Below, in pieces: positions 44,467 to 52,346 of a stretch of 64,000 nt of DNA. This DNA comes from DASXTC01 sp036505635 (lineage in GTDB: Bacteria > Acidobacteriota > Polarisedimenticolia > JACPZX01 > DASXTC01). Location: contig DASXTC010000028.1 in NCBI GenBank assembly GCA_036505635.1, forward strand, positions 13,140 through 77,139. The letters run 5' to 3'. Position numbers and translations under genes: made by a program. The notes beneath the pieces are model-generated. The model was not told where the DNA came from. It worked only from the letters and a program-made list of their open reading frames with translations, and did not search any database. Numbering within the stretch: the stretch's first letter is position 1; each line of letters starts with the position of its first letter.

Positions 44467-45281
44467 TGAACGAGCAGCGCGCTCCGTGCAACATCTGCCT
44501 CGGGTCCGACTTCGAGCCCTATCTCGGACCTCTGCCGTGCGGCCGGAGCCTGACCCGGTGCCGTGACTGCGGTCTCGTGACCGCGGTGCCGGCCTCCGGC
44601 GCCGATCCGGATGCGCCGGTCGCAGCCCCCAACCGCGCGCGTGGCGACCGGACCGACCTGAGGCGGGCGGCCGCCGTGATGCGAATGCTCCCCGGTGGCA
44701 AGGTGCTGGAGATCGGGTGCGGAACGGGGAGCTTCCTCGCCGCCCTCAACCCGGCCCGTTATGACGTCGTGGGGGTGGAGCCCTCCGCCCGATCGGCGGC
44801 CGAGGCGCGCAGCAGGCTCGCCGCGTGCGGGACGCGCGCCACGATCCTCGAATGCCGCCTGACGGAGGCCGGGCTCGCCTCGGATCGATTCGATCTGGTG
44901 GCGATGTTCGGCACGCTCGGGAGCTGCACCTCTCCCAGGACCACCATCATGGAGGCGTCCCGGTTGCTGCGTCGCGGAGGGTACGCGGTCATCGAGACGC
45001 CGAGTCTCTCTTCGCTGACCGCCCGGTTCTGCGGCACCAGGTGGCAGCCCCTCAGCGATCCGGCGGCCGAGTACTTCTTCACGGCGGCCACGCTCGAGCG
45101 GCTCGCCATGATGTGCGGCCTGATCTCCGGCGCCGCCTGGCTTGCCCTTCCGGTGGGCTGGCCCTCCCCGGGCACACTGGTCTACGTCGCACGAAAGTCG
45201 GGATCTCCCGTGAGGCTCGCGGGCCTGAGCGAGCTGGGCCCCGAAGTCGGCAAGATGGCGCCCATGGGGGCGACCCACTGA
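44466..45281 (+). CDS. SAM-dependent methyltransferase with N-terminal zinc ribbon
   Basis: A 271-residue protein. Two CxxC pairs (CNICLGS and CRDCG, residues about 8-38) precede a class I methyltransferase fold with motif I VLEIGCGTGSFLAAL and a downstream FDLVAMFGTLGS. This arrangement is common in methyltransferases acting on sugars or polyketide-like products, but the acceptor is not identifiable. ATG 44466 is coupled to the radical-SAM-like gene by TGATG, so the two may modify the same molecule (inference). Confidence 0.8.
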   Translation: MNEQRAPCNICLGSDFEPYLGPLPCGRSLTRCRDCGLVTAVPASGADPDAPVAAPNRARGDRTDLRRAAAVMRMLPGGKVLEIGCGTGSFLAALNPARYDVVGVEPSARSAAEARSRLAACGTRATILECRLTEAGLASDRFDLVAMFGTLGSCTSPRTTIMEASRLLRRGGYAVIETPSLSSLTARFCGTRWQPLSDPAAEYFFTAATLERLAMMCGLISGAAWLALPVGWPSPGTLVYVARKSGSPVRLAGLSELGPEVGKMAPMGATH

Positions 45282-45309
45282 CGTTCGTTCGCTTTGCCCG
45301 CCAGGTTCG

Positions 45310-45338
45310 TTGAAAGACCTCCTTTCGCGCCCTATGTT
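45310..45338 (+). promoter_or_regulatory. promoter upstream of the 270-residue exported protein
   Basis: TTGAAA (45310-45315), a 17-base spacer, TATGTT (45333-45338). The leader is about 54 bases and ends with GGGAGG ahead of a TTG start at 45399. Confidence 0.5.
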
Positions 45339-45398
45339 TCAAGCGCCCAATCTTCTAATCCACATCCTGACGATCGAGACGATCCGGGAGGCCCTGGT

Positions 45399-46211
45399 TT
45401 GGACTGGCGGCAGTCGAGAGGTGTCCTTGTCGTCGTGGCGGCTCTTCTGCTGCCGCGCGTCATCGCGACCGGTGGAGGCGCTCCCGCGGGCCGGGTCTCC
45501 TTTTCGGCCGGTGAGAGCCGTGGCCGCCAGATCATCGAGCGCGCGATCGCGGCGCACGGCGGCAGGCAGGCCTGGTTGCTCAAGAAGGACGCCGTCTACG
45601 ACACCACCTGGACTCACTACAGGTCCGGCCGGCCGGTCACGAGCTCCCGCTACATCGTGAAGTTCCCCATCGCCTCGGGACAAGTCACGGCGATCGTGGA
45701 GAGCGAGGAGAACGGCAAACCGGTCCTGATGGGCGCCTCGGGAAGCCGGTCATGGTTCCTCGTCGGGCAGGAGCGCCGGGAGGATCTCGAGTCTCTCAAG
45801 GCGAACAGGGCCTTCGTCCGGCGCGCGCAGGGGCTTCTCGCATTGCCGTTTCGTCTCGACGATCCGTCCTATTCGCTCGCCTTCGACGGTGAGCAGATCC
45901 GCGCCGGCGCGCTGGTGGATCGAGTGAAGGCCCAGAACGGTCTCGAGCCGCCGAGTCTCTACCTGTTCGACCGTGAGACCGGAAGGCTGGTGGGGATGGG
46001 AAGCGAGGTCGCAGATCCGCCGACCGCGATCGTGAGCGACTACTACGACTTCGAGGAAATGGACGGCATCCTGATCCCGAGGACCCAGGTCTTCGACCGC
46101 GTCGATCCCGTTTCCGGCGGCCGGTCCCGCGCCCTGACGGTCAGCGTCGACCGAGTCCGCTTCGACAACGGCCTTCCACCGGCGACCTTCGAGCCTCCCG
46201 CGGTTCCCTGA
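45399..46211 (+). CDS. exported beta-rich protein of unknown function (LolA/outer-membrane-lipoprotein-like pattern)
   Basis: A 270-residue exported protein. TTG 45399 is chosen because GGGAGG ends about 8 bases before it; upstream in-frame codons would start before the promoter. A signal-like helix (VLVVVAALLLPRVIATGG) is followed by IIERAIAAHGG, then alternating beta strands (YDTTWTHYRSGRPV, SSRYIVKFPIASGQ, LYLFDRETGRLVGM, DYYDFEEMDGILIPR). The pattern resembles LolA-fold outer-membrane lipoprotein carriers and related 'AHGG' periplasmic proteins. No catalytic site is seen. Confidence 0.6.
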   Translation: MDWRQSRGVLVVVAALLLPRVIATGGGAPAGRVSFSAGESRGRQIIERAIAAHGGRQAWLLKKDAVYDTTWTHYRSGRPVTSSRYIVKFPIASGQVTAIVESEENGKPVLMGASGSRSWFLVGQERREDLESLKANRAFVRRAQGLLALPFRLDDPSYSLAFDGEQIRAGALVDRVKAQNGLEPPSLYLFDRETGRLVGMGSEVADPPTAIVSDYYDFEEMDGILIPRTQVFDRVDPVSGGRSRALTVSVDRVRFDNGLPPATFEPPAVP

Positions 46212-46257
46212 CCCACTTTCCTGCCGCCGGTCTCCGAAGGGGACCAACCCCGCCGCC

Positions 46258-46287
46258 TTGCCCGCGAGACCTCGACAGCGATATAGT
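46258..46287 (+). promoter_or_regulatory. promoter of the methyltransferase-DUF3604-nuclease operon
   Basis: TTGCCC (46258-46263), an 18-base spacer, TATAGT (46282-46287). The nearest in-frame start codons are TTG 46299 (11 bases after the -10) and ATG 46323. Confidence 0.5.
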
Positions 46288-46322
46288 CGGCGGCACCGTT
46301 GGACCGCGCGAAGACCGATCAG

Positions 46323-47195
46323 ATGGCCGTGAGCCCGGAGCCCTCCTTGAAGAGCAAGGAACCCGAGAACGCGCTGCCCGAGGAGCTCCTCCGGCACTAC
46401 GAGTCGGTGCAGGAGGCCCGGCGCCTGGAGGAGGGAGCGAGCCGGCTCGAGATGGCCCGGACGAGGGAGATCCTCAAGAGGTTCCTCCCCCCGCCGCCGG
46501 CGGTGATCCTGGACGTGGGAGGGGGTCCGGGCGCCCACGCCCTCTGGCTCGCGGGGCTCGGATATGAGGTGTATCTGGTCGACGCGGTGCCACGGCACGT
46601 GGAGCAGGCCCTCGAAGCGTCGCTTCGGTCGCCCGGCCCCGGGATCGCGGGCGCGCGGGTGGCGGACGCCCGCCGCCTGCCTCAAGACGATCTGACCGCT
46701 CATATCGTCCTGCTGCTCGGCCCTCTCTACCACCTGACCGAGCGGGCCGAGCGGGTCGCGGCCCTGAGTGAGGCCCGCCGGGTCCTGCGGGAGGACGGCA
46801 TCGTGCTGGCCGCGGCTATCTCCCGGTACGCCTCGCTGCTCGATGGGTTGTTCCGTGGGATGCTGGACGACCCGCGATTCGCCGCGATCGTCGTGCGCGA
46901 CCTGCTGGACGGCCAGCACCGCAACCCCACGGAGCGCCCCGACTGGTTCACCACCGCCTACTTCCACCGCCCCGCCGAGTTGAAGGAGGAGATGGAGCAT
47001 GCCGGCCTCGTCCACGAGGCGACGATCGGGATCGAGGGGCCGGCGTGGCTGCTCCAGAACTTCGAGCACAACTGGGCGGAGCCGGGTCGCCGGGACCGCC
47101 TTCTCGCGATGATGCGCGCCATCGAGGAGGCGCCCGAGATCCTCGGCGCCAGCGCCCATCTCATGGCCGTGGGGCGGAGGCGACCACGCCGATGA
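46323..47195 (+). CDS. SAM-dependent methyltransferase (class I)
   Basis: A 290-residue methyltransferase with an N-terminal helix (LPEELLRHYESVQEARRLEE) and the SAM-binding motif I VILDVGGGPGAHALWLAGLG, followed by VYLVDAVPRHVEQA and the motif around HIVLLLGPLYHL. This resembles small-molecule C- or N-methyltransferases of the UbiE/COQ5-like group; the substrate is unknown. ATG 46323 was preferred, though TTG 46299 would extend it by 8 residues. The stop overlaps the next gene (ATGA). Confidence 0.8.
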   Translation: MAVSPEPSLKSKEPENALPEELLRHYESVQEARRLEEGASRLEMARTREILKRFLPPPPAVILDVGGGPGAHALWLAGLGYEVYLVDAVPRHVEQALEASLRSPGPGIAGARVADARRLPQDDLTAHIVLLLGPLYHLTERAERVAALSEARRVLREDGIVLAAAISRYASLLDGLFRGMLDDPRFAAIVVRDLLDGQHRNPTERPDWFTTAYFHRPAELKEEMEHAGLVHEATIGIEGPAWLLQNFEHNWAEPGRRDRLLAMMRAIEEAPEILGASAHLMAVGRRRPRR

Positions 47196-47458
47196 CCACC
47201 ACGCGGACGTGGAAATGCCATCCGGGCTCTATGGCCGGGATCCTCGAAAAGCTCCGGAGCGCCGGCGGCGAGGTCGATGGCGCGGAGGAGGGGGGGGAGC
47301 TGCGGGCGCCGACGCCGTTGGGCCTCGTCACGGGACGGTACACCTTCGACGGAGAGTTGCTCGCCGTCACCGTGACCGCCAGGCCGGCCATGCTCCCGCT
47401 CGACCTGATCTGGAGCCGGCTCGACGCCATCCTCGGATCGCCGGTGAAGACTGCGTGA
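47192..47458 (+). CDS. small conserved-looking protein of unknown function, 88 residues
   Basis: Translationally coupled on both sides: its ATG overlaps the methyltransferase stop and its stop overlaps the DUF3604 start (GTGA). The sequence (TWKCHPGSMAGILEKLRSAG, then RYTFDGELLAVTVTARPAML) suggests a small alpha/beta domain. No motif recognised. The tight coupling argues that it is made with its neighbours. Confidence 0.65.
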   Translation: MTTTRTWKCHPGSMAGILEKLRSAGGEVDGAEEGGELRAPTPLGLVTGRYTFDGELLAVTVTARPAMLPLDLIWSRLDAILGSPVKTA

Positions 47459-49281
47459 GAGTCGGACCGGTCCTGCTGGCCGCCGCACTCCCGGGGTTGT
47501 CTGCGGCCTGCGTGGAGATCCCCTTCGACGCTCCCGCCGGCCCCCGGTCGGGCGAAGGAACCGTGACGATCGCGCCTCAGAGCGTCCAGGCCGCCGCCGA
47601 AACGAGGTACGTGATCACATTCACCGCCGGTCCGTCGGGGCTCGCGCAGGGAGGCGGGTTCCGGATCGAGCTTCCCATCGACCCGGTTCACCCTTACCTC
47701 GGGTTCCTGCCGCCGCACACCGGGAGGCACACTCTTCGCGGCCACGTGCAATGCCACGTGCAGAGGGGGGACGCGGACCGGGGAGAGGCCATCGCCGAGA
47801 CGGTCGGGGGCGAGGCACGGTGCCTCCTGCCGGAGGGGAGGCTGCCCGCCGGAAGCAGGATCGTCATGGAGTACTGGGCTCTCGCTTCCAGGGTGGCGGG
47901 GGAGAGGTCCCTCCATGTGGAGTCCCGATTCTCCGGCGGAGGCGGGGGACGGGCGCTCGCGGCGCTCCCCCGCGTGGAGGTGACGCCGCGTCCGGCCAGG
48001 GCGCTGCACGTAGTGCTCCCCTCGACCGTCAAGGCCGGCGACCCGATGACGCTGGCGGTGGTCGCGCTGGATGATTTCGGCAACCGCGCGAGCGACTATC
48101 TCGGCGCCCTGGAGATCGAGCTGGCGGGCGCGCGGCTCGAGCATCGGTTCACGCCGGAGGAGCGGGGCGTGGCGCTGCTCCCTGGTCTTGCCATCGAGCG
48201 CCCCGGCTTCTACCGGGCGATCGTGAAGGAGAAGGGGCAGCCGGAGGGGCCCGCTCTGGAGACCGCCTCCAATCCGGTGAAGGTGACGAACGGGCTCGTC
48301 GAAGAGGTCTTCTGGGGAGACCTCCACTTCCACACCGGAACCGGCGCGGCGGGCCGTGCGTTCCAGCGCGCCCCCGGCCTCTCCGGGGATCATCGGGGCA
48401 ACTACACTCTCCAGCAAGAGGCGTACGCCTACGGGCGGGACGTCATGCGGCTCGACTTCGCGGCGGCGACGGAGCACGCGGGAGACGCGATGATGGGCGA
48501 GGCATGGCAGGCGAGCATGAAGGCGGCCGGCGAGGCCCACGATCCTCCACGCTTCACCACCTTCAACGGCTATCAGTGGCGCGACCGGCTCGTCATTCTG
48601 CCGGGAGACTCGGGGCCGCCGCCGCGATCTCCCTGGCGAGCCCGCGACCCATTCGGGGACCTGAACCATTCCCTCGGGGGGGGCCCGGAAGGGGGCGCGT
48701 TCATGATCGCGCTGCGCGGCGGGGCGGCTGCCGCCGGCGCCGGCGCCGTGGAGATCTATTCGTGGCGGAACCGAGGCTCGGAGTACGAGGACCGGCCGAG
48801 GGCCTTCGAGCCGGACGGCTCCTGGCCCGCGGAGATCGGGGACCTGCCCGCCTCGCTTGCGGCCGGTTCGGACAACCACTGGGGACACCCGGGCGCGATC
48901 GACCTGACCGGGCTCGAGCCGGGCTCCGGCGGTCTGACCGCTGTCAGAGCATCCGTAAATGACCGCGAGGGGATCCTCGGAGCGCTACGACGCGGCCACG
49001 CCTGGGCCACGACGGGGGCCCGCATCTATCTGTCGGTCGAGCGTCGAGGAGGAGCCCTGGAAGTGGAGGCGGCAGGGAGCGCGAGACTGACCGGGATCGA
49101 TCTCCTCATGGTGGACCGCGACGGGGTGCGCGAGATCGCGGCCCTCGAGGAGCCCGGTCTCCAGTTCACCGGGCTCGTCGATCTCCCGCACTCGAGGGGG
49201 CGTGGTTTCTGCTATGTTCGCGCGGTGCAGGAAGACGGGGAGATCGCCTGGTCGAGCCCCATCTCTCTCGGGGAGGAGTGA
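47455..49281 (+). CDS. DUF3604-type lipoprotein with PHP-like metal site
   Basis: A 608-residue protein starting at GTG 47455 inside the previous stop. A signal ending LPGLSAAC suggests a lipoprotein. After a beta-rich N-terminal region (about 20-270), the DUF3604 domain begins at EVFWGDLHFHTGTG (about 285-297), whose HxH is a metal motif, and it ends near GSDNHWGHPG and AWATTGARIYL. DUF3604 is related in pattern to PHP-type metallohydrolases; substrates are not established. A small C-terminal beta domain follows. The S1/P1-type nuclease begins 2 bases later. Confidence 0.82.
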   Translation: MRVGPVLLAAALPGLSAACVEIPFDAPAGPRSGEGTVTIAPQSVQAAAETRYVITFTAGPSGLAQGGGFRIELPIDPVHPYLGFLPPHTGRHTLRGHVQCHVQRGDADRGEAIAETVGGEARCLLPEGRLPAGSRIVMEYWALASRVAGERSLHVESRFSGGGGGRALAALPRVEVTPRPARALHVVLPSTVKAGDPMTLAVVALDDFGNRASDYLGALEIELAGARLEHRFTPEERGVALLPGLAIERPGFYRAIVKEKGQPEGPALETASNPVKVTNGLVEEVFWGDLHFHTGTGAAGRAFQRAPGLSGDHRGNYTLQQEAYAYGRDVMRLDFAAATEHAGDAMMGEAWQASMKAAGEAHDPPRFTTFNGYQWRDRLVILPGDSGPPPRSPWRARDPFGDLNHSLGGGPEGGAFMIALRGGAAAAGAGAVEIYSWRNRGSEYEDRPRAFEPDGSWPAEIGDLPASLAAGSDNHWGHPGAIDLTGLEPGSGGLTAVRASVNDREGILGALRRGHAWATTGARIYLSVERRGGALEVEAAGSARLTGIDLLMVDRDGVREIAALEEPGLQFTGLVDLPHSRGRGFCYVRAVQEDGEIAWSSPISLGEE

Positions 49282-49283
49282 GG

Positions 49284-50165
49284 ATGAGAACGATCCTGGC
49301 CCTGTCCGTCTCTCTGGCCTCGATCAGTCACGCGTCGGCCTGGGGGTTCGCGGCGCACCGGATCGTCACGGAGAACGCCGCCGCCGCGACGCCGGCCGGG
49401 ATGACCGCGTTCTACAAGGCGGGGACGCAGAGACTGTCGGACGCCAGCATCGAGCCCGACTCCATCCTGAAGGACCGGGACGGGGAAAGGGAGAAACGGC
49501 GACACTATATCGATCTGGACGAGCTGAGCAGCCCGCCGTTTCGAGACCTGCCCTTCGACGAGGAGAAGGCCCGGGCTGCCTATGGGGATGCGAGGGTCGA
49601 CGCCGCGGGGACCCTTCCATGGCGGATCTTGACCGTGCTGGGGCAGCTGCGCGACGCCTTCCGGAAGGGAGACGTCGAGAAGATCATCAGCAGGTCCGGT
49701 TGGCTGTCTCACTACGTGGCCGATGCCTACCAGCCCCTCCATACGACGAAGAACCACGATGGTCAGGAGACGTGCAACGAGGGAGTCCACCTCGCCTTCG
49801 AGACCGACATGATCGACCTCAAGAAGAGCCTCTACCGCGCCGAGACCGCGGTGCCCGCCTCGTTCGTGCCCGAGGTGATCAAGGAGCCACGCAAGTTCAT
49901 CTTCACGGAGATCCTCGGCAGCTACGAGCTGGTCGACGACGTCCTTTCGGCCGACACGCAGGCCGTGGCCGCGGTGAAGAAGCAGCGCAAGAGCTACTAC
50001 GAGGAGTTGGAGCGTCAGGTGGGACCGCTCGCCCGCCGGCAGATGTCACGCGCGACGGCCACGGTGATCAACCTGTGGTACACGGCATGGTTCACGGCGG
50101 GGAGGCCCGAGCTGCCGCAGGCACTGCCAGCCCGAGGGGCCGCCTTCAGGGGAGGCAGACCTTGA
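49284..50165 (+). CDS. exported S1/P1-type zinc nuclease/phospholipase C-like protein
   Basis: A 293-residue protein with a signal peptide (TILALSVSLASISHASA) cleaved so that the mature chain starts with WGFAAHRIV; the N-terminal Trp is itself a zinc ligand in S1/P1 nucleases. The second metal region is LSHYVADAYQPLHTTKNHDG, near residues 150-170. It is likely a periplasmic or secreted phosphodiesterase. ATG 49284 follows GGGGAGG by 7 bases. The last 20 bases overlap gpsA on the opposite strand. Confidence 0.88.
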   Translation: MRTILALSVSLASISHASAWGFAAHRIVTENAAAATPAGMTAFYKAGTQRLSDASIEPDSILKDRDGEREKRRHYIDLDELSSPPFRDLPFDEEKARAAYGDARVDAAGTLPWRILTVLGQLRDAFRKGDVEKIISRSGWLSHYVADAYQPLHTTKNHDGQETCNEGVHLAFETDMIDLKKSLYRAETAVPASFVPEVIKEPRKFIFTEILGSYELVDDVLSADTQAVAAVKKQRKSYYEELERQVGPLARRQMSRATATVINLWYTAWFTAGRPELPQALPARGAAFRGGRP

Positions 50166-51150
50166 CCATGTGGTCCGCCTTTTCATCGCCGTTGAGGATT
50201 CGGTAAATCGTCTCGGCGACCGGGATCCTCAGCTTGTGACGGACGCCCAGCTCGTGAGCGCAGTGGGCGGCGTCCACTCCCTCGGTCACCGAGACCATGC
50301 CGCGGGTGATCTCGGCCACCTTGTGCCCGCGACCCAGGTGCTCCCCCAGGGTGCGGTTGCGGCTGCGCGGGCTGCCGGCGGTGGCGATCAGATCGCCGAG
50401 GCCCGACAGTCCGTAGATCGTCGAGGCCTTGCCCCCCATGGACCTGGCGAGGAGCACCATCTCGGCGAGCGCCTTGGTCATCAGTGAGGCCTTCGTGTTG
50501 TGGCCGAGGGCCAGCCCATCGCAGATCCCGGCGCCGATGGCGTAGAGATTCTTGAAGGTGCCGCCGGCCTCGACACCGGCCACGTCGCGGCGGATCTTGA
50601 AGCGGAATCGCTTCATCGCGAGCGCGGCCCGGACGGCGCGCGCCAGATCGGGGTCGGCGGACGCCACGTCCACGCCGGTCGGAACGCCCTCGCCAATCTC
50701 GGGCGCGAGGGAGGGGCCCGCGATGACGACGATGCGCGAGCCGAGGCCCTGCGGCAGCTCCTGGGTCATCACCTCCGACATGCGCAGCAGGGTTTCGCGT
50801 TCGAGCCCCTTGGCCGCGCTCACCACGATCGCGTCCGCGGGGAGGAGCGGGCCCGTGCGCCGCGCCACCTCCCGGACGGCGTGAGAGGGGACCGCGAAGA
50901 TCACGATGCCGGCCCCCTGGAGCGCGGCGCCCGGGTCCATCTCCACGCCGACCTCCTTGGGGACCTTGATGCCGGGAAGGTACTTGACGTTCTCCCGGTA
51001 GGTGCGCAGCGAGTCGGCCACGTCCTCCTCCACCGTCCAGAGGGTCAGACGGCGGCCGGGGCGCCAGAGGGAGGCGGCCAGCGCCGTGCCGAGGCTTCCC
51101 GCTCCGAGGATCGTCGCCGCGAGGGCGGGACCCTGTCCGGCGGGGCTCAT
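50146..51150 (-). CDS. gpsA: NAD(P)H-dependent glycerol-3-phosphate dehydrogenase
   Basis: Reduces dihydroxyacetone phosphate to sn-glycerol 3-phosphate for phospholipid synthesis. The 334-residue protein opens with the nucleotide loop ILGAGSLGTALAASL, and contains VSAAKGLERETL and the conserved GVEAGGTFKNLYAIGAGICDG with the catalytic Lys (FKN). ATG 51150 overlaps the upstream GDPD stop in ATGA, so glycerol-3-phosphate release and synthesis are co-expressed. Confidence 0.96.
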   Translation of the reverse strand: MSPAGQGPALAATILGAGSLGTALAASLWRPGRRLTLWTVEEDVADSLRTYRENVKYLPGIKVPKEVGVEMDPGAALQGAGIVIFAVPSHAVREVARRTGPLLPADAIVVSAAKGLERETLLRMSEVMTQELPQGLGSRIVVIAGPSLAPEIGEGVPTGVDVASADPDLARAVRAALAMKRFRFKIRRDVAGVEAGGTFKNLYAIGAGICDGLALGHNTKASLMTKALAEMVLLARSMGGKASTIYGLSGLGDLIATAGSPRSRNRTLGEHLGRGHKVAEITRGMVSVTEGVDAAHCAHELGVRHKLRIPVAETIYRILNGDEKADHMVKVCLP

Positions 51151-51905
51151 TGAAGCGCCCCGCGGAGGCGATCGGGGTAGTCGGTGAAGAAACCGTTCAC
51201 GCCCATCTGGGTCAGCTTTCGCATCACTCCCCTCTCGTTGATGGTGAATGCGAACAGGTTCATGTGGTGCCGGTGGCAGACATCCACCAGTTCCTGGGTG
51301 ACGAGGCTCGCATCGGGGCTGACCGCGACGCAGCCGAGGAAGGCCGCGCGACGTGCGGCATCGGTGGGAACCTTCACCCCGCGAAACAGCAACAATGACG
51401 TGCGGGCCCCGGGATGGAGCCTCATGATCTCCGAGATGGTCTCCTCGTGTGGCGACGAGAAGATGACGCGCGCCAGGCCACCGCGCTTCTCGAACGCCTC
51501 CAGCAGATGCCTCAGGTGGCTCTCCGAGACGGGGTCGTAGTCCTTGACCTCGGCGTGGATCTCGATCGCGGGCGGGATGAGTGCGGCCACGTCTCTCACC
51601 GACGGGATCTTCTCCCCACGGAACTCAGGCCCCTGGCGAAATCCGATGTCGAACCCCTGGAGCACCGACTCCGGGTAGTCCCGGATCCGGGCGCCCACAC
51701 CGGCCATCCTTTCGAGCGTCTCGTCGTGGAAGACGACGGGCCAGCCGTCGGCCGTGAACTGAACGTCGAACTCCACGGCGTCCACCCCCACCTCAACGGC
51801 GGCGGCGAAGGCGGCCTGGGTGTTTTCCGGGGCCAGCCCGGCCGCCCCGCGGTGACCGATAATCAGGGGATAAGTCTCGATTGCGCCGATGACGCGAGCC
51901 TCCAT
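51147..51905 (-). CDS. glycerophosphodiester phosphodiesterase
   Basis: A 252-residue GDPD-family protein that releases glycerol 3-phosphate from glycerophosphodiesters. Metal and catalytic motifs: LIIGHRGAAGLAPENT near the N-terminus with HRG and the ENT Glu, and VEFDVQFTADGWPVVFHDE with the catalytic His. No signal peptide is evident, so a cytoplasmic form is likely. A TTGCGC/CAGAAT pair upstream (18-base spacing on the minus strand) is a weak promoter candidate. Confidence 0.92.
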   Translation of the reverse strand: MEARVIGAIETYPLIIGHRGAAGLAPENTQAAFAAAVEVGVDAVEFDVQFTADGWPVVFHDETLERMAGVGARIRDYPESVLQGFDIGFRQGPEFRGEKIPSVRDVAALIPPAIEIHAEVKDYDPVSESHLRHLLEAFEKRGGLARVIFSSPHEETISEIMRLHPGARTSLLLFRGVKVPTDAARRAAFLGCVAVSPDASLVTQELVDVCHRHHMNLFAFTINERGVMRKLTQMGVNGFFTDYPDRLRGALQ

Positions 51906-51988
51906 GAGTCAAAGCCCGCATATTCTGGCCCGCCGAGGGCCTCCGGCGCAAGAGCGGTCGGAACAGTCGTACTGGATCCCCGGTTACC

Positions 51989-52017
51989 TTGACGTTGCGG
52001 GGAGGTGGCGGCATAAT
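51989..52017 (+). promoter_or_regulatory. sigma-70-type promoter of the carbamoyltransferase trio
   Basis: TTGACG (51989-51994), a 17-base spacer, CATAAT (52012-52017). The transcript would start near 52024, about 70 bases before the GTG start. Confidence 0.6.
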
Positions 52018-52094
52018 TGCACCGCGACCTTCACCCCTGCATGAGGTTTCCGGTCCAGGGGATAAGTTCGTCCGGGCGGTCGGGGGAATCCGAG

Positions 52095-52331
52095 GTGCGC
52101 TTCCTGCGAAAGATCTACGAATACTGGTTGGCCTTCGGCCACGCCATCGGAATCGTCCTGACGCCGATCCAGCTCTTCCTGATCTACGTCCTCGTCTTCG
52201 GTCCGGCGCGGCTGGTCACTCTGATCGCCGGCAAGGACATCCTCGATCGCCGGATGGCGCCCAGGCCCACCTTCTGGCACGTGAAGGCCTCGGAGCCGCA
52301 CACGATCGAGTCGACCCGGCACCAGTTCTAG
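52095..52331 (+). CDS. SxtJ-like small membrane protein
   Basis: A 78-residue protein with one or two hydrophobic segments (AFGHAIGIVLTPIQLFLIYVL) and a conserved-looking end (RMAPRPTFWHVK). It resembles the membrane-embedded SxtJ family usually found before NodU/CmcH-type carbamoyltransferases, which is also its position here. GTG 52095 has GGGGGAA 7 bases upstream; ATG 52041 is the alternative and would add 18 residues. Its molecular role is not known. Confidence 0.6.
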   Translation: MRFLRKIYEYWLAFGHAIGIVLTPIQLFLIYVLVFGPARLVTLIAGKDILDRRMAPRPTFWHVKASEPHTIESTRHQF

Positions 52332-52346
52332 GGCGCAGCCGAACTC

